From CAWIHK01 sp963835935 (GTDB lineage: Bacteria > Bacteroidota > Ignavibacteria > UBA10030 > CAVZMI01): a stretch of 64,000 nucleotides of DNA. The DNA lies in NCBI GenBank assembly GCA_963835935.1, contig CAWIHK010000001.1, forward strand, positions 186,001-250,000, given 5' to 3'. Position numbers and translations under genes: made by a program. The stretch's first letter is position 1. Each line of letters begins with the position of its first letter. This document shows positions 45,504 to 53,442 of the stretch, piece after piece. The notes below the pieces were generated by a model. The model was not told the origin of the DNA. It did no database searches and saw nothing but the letters and a program-made list of their open reading frames with translations.

Positions 45504-47225
45504 TCACCGAAGCAAAATAAGTTTTTTCGTTTCAGTAAACGCACCAGCCTGCTCGCCTCGCTTCGCGCTCGGCGAAGCGGATAGCCGATAAAAATAAATT
45601 CCACTCGGTATATTCGCCGCATTCCATTGCTTTGAGTAGCTTCCAGCTGGCATTTCTTCCGAGACAAGCGCTGCAACTTCTCTTCCTAATAGATCAAATA
45701 CTTTTAATGATACAAACGATTCTTTGGGAAGTTCATAAGAAATTGTAGTCGTTGGATTAAATGGATTGGGGTAATTCTGTAACAAATTTACTCTCTTAGA
45801 TAAAAGATGTTCATCTTCAACAGATTTGGGGAGTGTGAATTGATAGGCTCCAAGGTCAGGGGTTGATGACACGCTATTTCCATCAATATCTGTTGTAAGT
45901 CCGATATTTATCCCTTTAGCTCTGGCAGGACTGGCGCTTGTAATATGGAAATCATTCTCTTGTAAATTTACAAACAGAGGATCTGCTTGTTGTTCAGTAC
46001 TATTTAGCGTAAATCCTAAATCGGCATTGGTGGGAAGATAGAAAAGATTATGGTCATGAGTAATCTGACTGGTATTACTTATTGTCTTTTTAGAATAAAT
46101 AATATTGTTCCTAAACGTTGCAACCGGACTGGATGGAAGTGACCAAACAATAATTATTACGCCGCTTGTTTCATTTTCCACTACCGTATTATTTTCTACA
46201 TTAAAATTTGAATATGTACATCCAAATGTTCCACCATAATGTAACATCAACAGGTCGCCGTTATCTATGGATACATTATATGCCAAGGTGATATTATTTT
46301 CTGAAGAGTTATTACTGCTTCCTACCTCCATAAATCCATTATTATTAATTGCATAATTACAATGGATATAATTGCCGCTGGCATTCCCATATATTTCAAC
46401 CGCTCCGCCATCGTAACCATAATCGTAACTGGGAGCCTTACAATTTTCCATCGTGTTGTATGACACTTCATTATTTTGGTTCTCGATAACCACTCCCATA
46501 GCTCCATAATCGTCATCCGGGTTTATAGTTTTCTGAGTATTATTAATCATGATTAAGTCGTGAAAGTAACTTTTTGTTACTAAGCAATATTGTCCATCCA
46601 TCCACACGCCAGCGCCGCTTCTGCTAACTTCAACATTTTGAATCACAACATGAGTAGCTGTGGAGTTTATACCGAATCCACCGAATGGAGTATCGATTAC
46701 AGATAGTCCATCAATAATAATCCAACTTCCAAGTATGTTAACTGCATTAACCCCTGTTGCTGTATTTGAAAATATTGGTTTACTTCCTGCCCCATAGGAC
46801 TGAATTGTAATGGGGCGACCATTTACTCCTGAATTTTTTACCAAGAACGTTCCTGCCCAACTAGATCCCGCTTTCAAGTTAATGACATCACCAGCAACAT
46901 ATGTTTTATTATTCATTTTGGAAATAGTTTTCCAGGGAGAATTTTGGGAAGTTCCACTATTATTATCGTTACCGCTTACAGAATCAAAGTAATACGAAGC
47001 AGCCAGAATTTTCGATTCAGGAAAAATCAGGAGAGCGAGGAACACGAAAAGAAGTAATTTGAATGAATTTATTACAAGCCTTGTACATTTAAATCCGTGG
47101 TTCCTGCAAATCTCCTGCCTGGCTTCATAACGAATCGGCATTGTATCGGCTAAAGTGGCGTCAATGTCGAAAATCAATATCTTTGCGGCAGGATCAATAT
47201 CCTTTTTATCCTTTATATTCTGCAT
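45504..47225 (-). CDS. Right-handed beta-helix secreted protein (T9SS) with a fused HAD-like N-terminus
   Basis: 573 residues. Residues 50-75 form a signal peptide (SFKLLLFVFLALLIF) and are followed by FDSVSGNDNNSGTSQNSPWKTI, the usual start of parallel beta-helix proteins, with Ser/Asn-rich coils (NNTVVENETSGVIII, RNNIIYSKK) to about residue 430. The T9SS tail (NYPNPFNPTTTISYELP to TKKLILLR) is interrupted by an 11-12 residue palindrome insert. Oddly, residues 1-49 are not part of this family: KILIFDIDATLADTMP is motif I of a HAD phosphatase, cut off after about 35 residues. The only good ribosome site (AGAGGA) precedes this HAD start. Beta-helix proteins of this sort are often polysaccharide lyases or binders. 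Confidence 0.75.
   Translation of the reverse strand: MQNIKDKKDIDPAAKILIFDIDATLADTMPIRYEARQEICRNHGFKCTRLVINSFKLLLFVFLALLIFPESKILAASYYFDSVSGNDNNSGTSQNSPWKTISKMNNKTYVAGDVINLKAGSSWAGTFLVKNSGVNGRPITIQSYGAGSKPIFSNTATGVNAVNILGSWIIIDGLSVIDTPFGGFGINSTATHVVIQNVEVSRSGAGVWMDGQYCLVTKSYFHDLIMINNTQKTINPDDDYGAMGVVIENQNNEVSYNTMENCKAPSYDYGYDGGAVEIYGNASGNYIHCNYAINNNGFMEVGSSNNSSENNITLAYNVSIDNGDLLMLHYGGTFGCTYSNFNVENNTVVENETSGVIIIVWSLPSSPVATFRNNIIYSKKTISNTSQITHDHNLFYLPTNADLGFTLNSTEQQADPLFVNLQENDFHITSASPARAKGINIGLTTDIDGNSVSSTPDLGAYQFTLPKSVEDEHLLSKRVNLLQNYPNPFNPTTTISYELPKESFVSLKVFDLLGREVAALVSEEMPAGSYSKQWNAANIPSGIYFYRLSASPSAKRGEQAGAFTETKKLILLR
45559..45579. repeat. Coding palindrome CGCTTCGC/GCGAAGCG, copy 2
   Basis: An 8-bp perfect stem with a GCTCG loop inside the T9SS tail of the beta-helix gene. 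Sibling tails without it read YRLQAGSFTETKKL; here the text is YRLSASPSAKRGEQAGAFTETKKL, so the insert is in frame and tolerated. Confidence 0.75.
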
Positions 47226-47285
47226 TATAATCCTCTAACAAATTATTTAATAATATTTTTTTCAATATCAAAACCCGCAATTACT

Positions 47286-49661
47286 TCAACGCAACAAAAC
47301 AAGCTTCTTAGTCTCAGTAAATGAATCAGCGTTTAAGCGATAAAAGTAAATACCACTCGACATATTCGTCGCATTCCATGTCCGCGAGTAACTTCCTGCT
47401 GGCATTTCTTCAGAAACAAGTGTTGCAACTTTTCTTCCTAACAGATCAAAAACTTTCAACGAGACAAATGATTTCGATGGAAGACTAAAGGAAATATTTG
47501 TCGCCGGATTAAATGGATTAGGATAATTTTGATCGAGCGCAAAACGAAATTGCTGTATTGTAGAATTCTTTACATCAACAGGCGGTGTAATAATAGAGCC
47601 TCCAGGAGAATGTGACATGACCCAATAAAAATATTCATTTATGGTACCTTTTTGAGGTGATGCCACATATTCAATTTTAATGGTAATTGAATCCTTTCCA
47701 TTGGTAAGGGAACCCGGTATTTCAAAATCATCATCACGCCAGCATTGCATCCCTGATTGCTTTGAAGCCGTTGCTATTTGCCATGGGCGGTCAATCATAA
47801 ATCCGTCAACATATACATTAGCCCTTTGCAACCCATTTAAACTGGTATTTAACCGTCTTCTGAGTTTGACACCCTGATTATTAAGGTTTATTTTTACTTT
47901 AAACTGGCTATACCCATTGAATGCCCTACCGTCATCTGTTTTAGGGTAAACGTTAATATTATCCATATAGCCATCGTAATGGTCGGAAGTAGTGCCAGCC
48001 CATTTTTGTTTTGATATAGAATACGAATGTGCCTGTTCACTTGCCTGATTACCTACATCAACCGAATCTGTCAGTGACAAGCCTGTCAAGCCACCAGCTT
48101 TCTTATAATAATAAACTACTTGCGAAACTTCCATTGTTTTAGGGTCATAATCAGGATTTGCACTTCCTTCATTTTGTATTTTAATATGGTTATAAAATAC
48201 ATATCTTTCTCCAAGATAAATACGATAAGCGTTTTGAAAGCCATAAGTCAAGGCTCCCCAAAGGGGTTTATTATAAGTATCACCACACCAGCCCTGGCAA
48301 TAATCATCTTCTGTTCCATTCCCATGTATTTGAGGGGTTAGAACGCCATCAATATATGTAAATTCATCGTTTTCAGTCCATGTTGAAGCATTAGCATAAT
48401 AAGTGCGGGCAACCACATGACCTTGTCCGGTACATTCGAACAAGGTATTTGCAGTGTGGGCACCTTTAATATCGGTTTTTTTAGCAAAAAAAAATCCGGC
48501 ACTGTCTGTTGGATAAGAATAAACGTTTTTAGGTTTTTCCTGAATCTCATAATGTAGTGAAATATTTGAACCAGAATTATTAAATATTTCAATTTTAGCT
48601 CCGGTCCAAAAAGGCATAGGCCAATACATATACATGGTATGAGCTTGTCCATTATACCCGAACATGAGGTTTTGAACAGTTTTAGGCCATGCATTTCCAG
48701 GCAAATCAGCTTGGCCTTCTAAACCACTTGAACCAAAAAAATCGCCTAAAGGAAGGTTTATATCGGGAGTTATAGAATCATCCCAGTAAATACGTATATA
48801 GGTGCTAAAAAATGTAGCTTGATTATAGGGTTCAAGGGAAAATTTAATCGCCGCCAAAGAGCTTTGTCCACTCAGGTTTAAAATGGTTGATACTATATTA
48901 TTATGAATTGTCAAAAATCCTTTATGGTTAATATTTCCGGTTGTGTCTTTTGGATCATTCCCAAGGTTGTTCCATTGGCTTCTTACATGTTGGTTATCTT
49001 CGCCAGTTCCTTTCCATGATTCCAGTTTATAACCTGGCTGAAACAGATGACATGTAAAACCACCACTATATCCCACTCCGCTTATGGCATCCCAGGTACT
49101 GTTAGGCACAATAGTTATCACCAAATGTTTTTTGAATCTTAAAGGATAATATTGATCTGCAAATCTAATTCCATGTGAATCTTTGATTGAGTCCATAAAT
49201 CCAAACGGAGAGTTAAATGGGGCTACTTTACCTCCGAAATAATCATTAAGGGTCATATCTATCCTTGGCGAGGCTTCATCGTCAAAATAAAAACGAATAT
49301 GATTATTCCCTCTTTCCGGATAGCCTACCCAAACGTTCATGGCCTGTTTGTAAAGACATCCTGGCCCGTACTCATCAAAAATTACAGCCTCTCCATTTGG
49401 CAAAGTATATAACACTATACATATACCCCAATTGCCATCACCGTCGCCACCGTATCTGTCATAGGTGGCATATTGTTTAACGTTTGTCCCTGCTGGGTAT
49501 AAAAATGGTATAGCCTGTACATTTTCATAAGCTGCCAACCCATCTCCAATAGCATTCTGTGCAAATGTTTTAAGGAAAGTTGAATTCAGTAAAATAAATG
49601 TCAATATAATAGTATTGTTTTTTACAATACCTTTAAAAAATATTTTAAATAACGTTTTCAT
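47286..49661 (-). CDS. DUF2961/GH172-like secreted protein, T9SS-exported
   Basis: About 791 residues from the ATG at 49661, which follows CCGGAGG and begins the export signal MKTLFKIFF...; the open frame extends 25 codons further but that part is the repeated leader. The DUF2961 cues are VIFDEYGPGCLYKQAM, IRFYFDDEASPRIDM and the second half-domain IRIYWDDSITPDINLPLGDFFG with MYWPMPFWTGAKIEI. This family is now GH172, containing fructan/arabinan-active enzymes. A beta-sandwich follows (about 560-690), then a T9SS tail (QNYPNPFNPATNISFSLP to TKKLVLLR). Likely acts on extracellular glycan together with the GH5 and beta-helix proteins. Confidence 0.8.
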   Translation of the reverse strand: MKTLFKIFFKGIVKNNTIILTFILLNSTFLKTFAQNAIGDGLAAYENVQAIPFLYPAGTNVKQYATYDRYGGDGDGNWGICIVLYTLPNGEAVIFDEYGPGCLYKQAMNVWVGYPERGNNHIRFYFDDEASPRIDMTLNDYFGGKVAPFNSPFGFMDSIKDSHGIRFADQYYPLRFKKHLVITIVPNSTWDAISGVGYSGGFTCHLFQPGYKLESWKGTGEDNQHVRSQWNNLGNDPKDTTGNINHKGFLTIHNNIVSTILNLSGQSSLAAIKFSLEPYNQATFFSTYIRIYWDDSITPDINLPLGDFFGSSGLEGQADLPGNAWPKTVQNLMFGYNGQAHTMYMYWPMPFWTGAKIEIFNNSGSNISLHYEIQEKPKNVYSYPTDSAGFFFAKKTDIKGAHTANTLFECTGQGHVVARTYYANASTWTENDEFTYIDGVLTPQIHGNGTEDDYCQGWCGDTYNKPLWGALTYGFQNAYRIYLGERYVFYNHIKIQNEGSANPDYDPKTMEVSQVVYYYKKAGGLTGLSLTDSVDVGNQASEQAHSYSISKQKWAGTTSDHYDGYMDNINVYPKTDDGRAFNGYSQFKVKINLNNQGVKLRRRLNTSLNGLQRANVYVDGFMIDRPWQIATASKQSGMQCWRDDDFEIPGSLTNGKDSITIKIEYVASPQKGTINEYFYWVMSHSPGGSIITPPVDVKNSTIQQFRFALDQNYPNPFNPATNISFSLPSKSFVSLKVFDLLGRKVATLVSEEMPAGSYSRTWNATNMSSGIYFYRLNADSFTETKKLVLLR

Positions 49662-49732
49662 GTTAAATAGACCTCCGGCTTGCCCGCCGTTTGGTGTTGG
49701 GATCTTTTTAAAGTGGTTATGTTGCAATTGTT

Positions 49733-51394
49733 TCACCGCAGCAAAATAAGTTTTTTAGTTTCAGTAAATGACCCGGCTTGGAGGCGATAGAAATAAATTC
49801 CACTAGACATATTCGTGGCATTCCATTGTCGCGAGTAACTTCCTGCCGGCATTTCTTCATAAACAAGTGTTGCAACTTCTCTTCCCAAAATATCAAATAC
49901 CTTCAACGAGACAAACGATTTTGATGGAAGACTAAAAGAAATGCTTGTTGTCGGATTAAATGGATTCGGATAATTCTGGGATAGAGTGAGGGTATAAGGG
50001 AACTCTCCCAGTATATGATCCTCGATACTAGTAACAGTATTTTCATCAACACGTTGAGCATAAATATCAGAATTACCATTTCGTTTGTCAACCCAAGTGG
50101 CTATTATACCATTGTTGCTATCTGAAATTGCAGAAATAGTACATTTGTTAGAGGTATTAGTAGATGTTTTTAATCCATTAGGCCATAACACATCACCGCT
50201 AGAATTCAGATGTTGTACCCATACAAAATCACTGGAATCATTTAGAATACCTTCCCATGCTGCAATAATTCCTCCTCGGTTGTCACTAACTATTGAATAG
50301 TTTTGAGATCCTTTTCCCTGATTATTAATTACAATCGGTTTTCCATCGGATGTCCACAGTTTCTGCCCTATACTATCAATATGCTGGGCGTATATGTCTT
50401 CATGATTGCTATTGGGATCGGCATCATACCAGGCAATAAGTGCGCCATTTTTCATATCGCCGATTATTTTTGGCAAACGCTTTCTTGTACTGGCCTCGCA
50501 AACGATAATGCCATTCTCGCCCCATAGTTTAGAGCCTGTGATGTTTACTCTATTAGCGAATATTTCTCGATTGCTTTCCCAGACTACAATCGCTCCGTCG
50601 TAACCATTTTCAACCAAAGATACTTTCGGATCTTCGTTATGGTAATAATCACGGGAACCAACATGAGTCCCATCACCATTTAGGAGTATATTGCCATATT
50701 GATCTAAGATTTGAACATAAAAGTCAAAGTTAACCCAACCATTTATGAATAATACATAAGCCCCTCCATTGGAAGTAGCAATAATATTTGGCGTTTCGCT
50801 TTGATTTTGTGAAAAAATAGTCTTCCCACTTTCTCCCCACATCAAATCACCGTTACTATTAACCCGTTGAGCAACAAGATTATTCCACGAATAGGCAGGT
50901 CCAGATATATAGGCAACAATGAATCCACCATGGCGGTCTGATGTCATACATACTGAATGTTGAGTTTCTGTACCTGAAGAAACACGAATTGGGTCACTAT
51001 AAAATAACTTTCCATTTGAATCAATATGTTGAGCATATATGTGTCCACTACTTATCCAAATTATATATGCACCTCCATTACCATCCCCGATAATCCCGTG
51101 TGATGATAAATCCCCTCTATTGGTGATTATTGGTTTTCCATCACCCTGCCATAATTTTTGTCCCTCCATGGTTACTCTTTGAGCATATAGATCTGGATTG
51201 TTATTTCGGTAATCAAGCCATAGAATAATAGCACCACCTGAACTATCACTAATAATACGGGGATCAACTTGTTCATTAGGAAGTGTACAAATTGGTAAGT
51301 TCAAATTGAGGTCTTTTGTCCATTGGGCCATCAAAAACGAATTAATCGATAATGCAAAAAGAAGAACAGACAAAGTATGCAATTTCATGTTCAT
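49733..51394 (-). CDS. T9SS-exported repeat protein (paralogue of 51548-53263)
   Basis: 553 residues with a signal peptide (SVLLFALSINSFLMAQ). Residues about 25-450 consist of repeating 45-60 residue units with DGSGGAIILWxDYRN-like starts, IYAQRV and GxxLW (for example GNGGAYIIWISS, YAQHIDSNGK, GENGIIVCEAS), which suggests a beta-propeller. The T9SS tail (QNYPNPFNPTTSISFSLP to TKKLILLR) is uninterrupted. No catalytic residues are evident. AGAGGG precedes the ATG. About half identical in pattern to the next gene upstream, so the two are an old duplication. Confidence 0.75.
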   Translation of the reverse strand: MNMKLHTLSVLLFALSINSFLMAQWTKDLNLNLPICTLPNEQVDPRIISDSSGGAIILWLDYRNNNPDLYAQRVTMEGQKLWQGDGKPIITNRGDLSSHGIIGDGNGGAYIIWISSGHIYAQHIDSNGKLFYSDPIRVSSGTETQHSVCMTSDRHGGFIVAYISGPAYSWNNLVAQRVNSNGDLMWGESGKTIFSQNQSETPNIIATSNGGAYVLFINGWVNFDFYVQILDQYGNILLNGDGTHVGSRDYYHNEDPKVSLVENGYDGAIVVWESNREIFANRVNITGSKLWGENGIIVCEASTRKRLPKIIGDMKNGALIAWYDADPNSNHEDIYAQHIDSIGQKLWTSDGKPIVINNQGKGSQNYSIVSDNRGGIIAAWEGILNDSSDFVWVQHLNSSGDVLWPNGLKTSTNTSNKCTISAISDSNNGIIATWVDKRNGNSDIYAQRVDENTVTSIEDHILGEFPYTLTLSQNYPNPFNPTTSISFSLPSKSFVSLKVFDILGREVATLVYEEMPAGSYSRQWNATNMSSGIYFYRLQAGSFTETKKLILLR

Positions 51395-51547
51395 AACGTG
51401 CCCTCTTTTTAATTAATAATTTTAACCATGTTATTATATACATAAACTGCGGTATCTAAATAGTCACCAGGAAAACTAATTTTACGTTTATGGTCAATGC
51501 AAATAAATTCATTATGCAGTTTATTTAATCTACGGTATTAGGATCAA

Positions 51548-53263
51548 TTATTTTAAAAGTATCATCTTTTTGGTTTCACAGAATTCATTTGCTATAATTC
51601 TATAGTAATAAATACCACTGGCAAAATTTTTTCCTTCAAAATCGATTTGATAATTGCCTGGTTCTTTGTACTCATTTACTAGTTCCACTATCTGTCTTCC
51701 AAGAAGATCATATATAGTTAGACTCACATGACATGCTTTTGGAATAGAATAATAAACTCTTGTATTTGGATTGAATGGATTGGGAAAATTCTGACATAGT
51801 TTGAAGTTAAATCGTGTCTCCTCTGAAACACTATTGTCAACATAAGTAGCAGTGCTTTCATCAACCCTTTGAGCGTAGATATCAAAATTACCTTTCCGAT
51901 TATCAGCCCATACTGAAATAACACCTCCATTACTGTCCGGTATTGATTGGATGGAATGTTTGTTTGAAATACTTGTTGATATTTTCAGTCCACCAGGCCA
52001 TATGCAGCTATCTGAAGCAGTTACATGTTGAATCCAAACAAATTGACTTGAATCTTGAGGGGGCAAAGGATAAGAAAAAAAAGCTTTCGGATTTGTTTCC
52101 CAAGACATGATAAATCCACCTTGATTATCTGATTGTAAAGAGTAATACCAAAAACCTATTTTCCCTGATTGATTATTTGTAATAACAGGGATGCCGTCAA
52201 AAGGAAACAGTTTTTGTCCTGTTCCATCAAGATGCTGAACGAATATATCTTTAAAGTTCCCAGTCATACTTCTTAGTTGATACCAAGCAACATAGGCTCC
52301 TTGGTTATCATCACTGATTATTTGTGGACCATACTTATATGGTTGGGATGTCGAGTTACTCTTGGCTTCACCAACGACAATGCCACCTATTCCCCACATT
52401 GTGCTACCCAAAATGTTAATCCTATTTGCGTATACTTCCCCCCATATTTCGTAAACAATTATTGCTCCATCCAATCCATCATTAGCTATATATTCATCTG
52501 CATAATTGTAACTGCCGAGATCATCAGCCTTAGCTAATTGAACTCCATCCCCATTCAATGTATTATTTCCATTTTGATCAAGTATTTGTACATAATAGTA
52601 TTTATCTACCCAACCGTTCTGAAAGATCAATAATGCCCCACCTTTTGAAGTCGCATCAATTTTAAGATTAGTTGTATTGTCATGTGCTATAATAGTCTTA
52701 CCTGTTTGGCCCAGCATTAATCCACCGCTACTATCTATTCTTTGAACAATTAATTCATTCCAGTATTGTGGTTCCCCTGATATGAAAGCAATTATCAAGC
52801 CACCATTTAGATCGTAAGCAGTACACAATGAGCTCTGCTGTTCAGTATTTGAAGAAGGGCGTAATGGTTGATTCCAGAGCAATTGGCCATCCGAACTAAT
52901 CTGTTGAACATATATATAACTATTGCTTATCCACGCAATGTAGGCACCGCCATTCCCATTCGAGACTAGATTATGATACAATTGATCACCCCGCGTAGTA
53001 ACTATTGGTATTCCGTTTTCTTGCCAAAGTTTTTCTCCATCTTTTGAAATCCTTTGAGCATATAAATCTATATCTCCATTTCGCATGTCCTCCCACAAAA
53101 TAATAGCACCTCCTGACCCATCACTTATAATTAGGGGATTATTTTGTTTACCGGTTTGAGTACAAACCGGTAAATTTAAGCTAAGATCCTGTGACCATTG
53201 TGCAAATACAATGGAGTTAATAAACAATATTATTAGAAGGAATAAAGTGCATTGATGTTTCAT
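51548..53263 (-). CDS. T9SS-exported repeat protein (paralogue of 49733-51394)
   Basis: 571 residues with a signal peptide (LLIILFINSIVFAQ). Same propeller-like repeats as the neighbour: DGSGGAIILWEDMRN, DLYAQRISKDGEKLW, GNGGAYIAWIS, DIYAQRVDES. The T9SS tail (QNFPNPFNPNTRVYYSIP to TKKMILLK) differs more from the others in the cluster. AAGGAG precedes the start. It is the rightmost gene of the T9SS group; a well-formed attC site starts 39 bp upstream of its start codon. Confidence 0.75.
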   Translation of the reverse strand: MKHQCTLFLLIILFINSIVFAQWSQDLSLNLPVCTQTGKQNNPLIISDGSGGAIILWEDMRNGDIDLYAQRISKDGEKLWQENGIPIVTTRGDQLYHNLVSNGNGGAYIAWISNSYIYVQQISSDGQLLWNQPLRPSSNTEQQSSLCTAYDLNGGLIIAFISGEPQYWNELIVQRIDSSGGLMLGQTGKTIIAHDNTTNLKIDATSKGGALLIFQNGWVDKYYYVQILDQNGNNTLNGDGVQLAKADDLGSYNYADEYIANDGLDGAIIVYEIWGEVYANRINILGSTMWGIGGIVVGEAKSNSTSQPYKYGPQIISDDNQGAYVAWYQLRSMTGNFKDIFVQHLDGTGQKLFPFDGIPVITNNQSGKIGFWYYSLQSDNQGGFIMSWETNPKAFFSYPLPPQDSSQFVWIQHVTASDSCIWPGGLKISTSISNKHSIQSIPDSNGGVISVWADNRKGNFDIYAQRVDESTATYVDNSVSEETRFNFKLCQNFPNPFNPNTRVYYSIPKACHVSLTIYDLLGRQIVELVNEYKEPGNYQIDFEGKNFASGIYYYRIIANEFCETKKMILLK

Positions 53264-53301
53264 GGTTTATACTCCTTATGTAGATTGTGAAGGGCAATTG
53301 C

Positions 53302-53431
53302 AACTAACGTGTCGCCGCACCACGCAGTACTTTTGCGAGCTATAAACGATTAATTTCTTGCGAGCAAAAGTGTTGAGCGACGACTATAATCCTTTTTAAA
53401 TGCCGGAGCGTCGTGGTGCGGCGTGTTAGGC
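53302..53431 (-). other. attC site 1
   Basis: Left core AACTAAC (53302-53308), right core GTTAGGC (53425-53431). The arms GTCGCCGCACCACGC and GCGTCGTGGTGCGGC pair with one or two bulges; TTTTGCGAG/CTTGCGAGCAAAAG forms an inner stem. 130 bp. Confidence 0.75.
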
Positions 53432-53442
53432 GCAGTTGCCCG

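Noticed and set aside
49662..49736. N-terminal extension of the DUF2961 gene
   Set aside because: It reads through the repeated intergenic leader and a palindrome piece; a Shine-Dalgarno and export signal point to the ATG at 49661.
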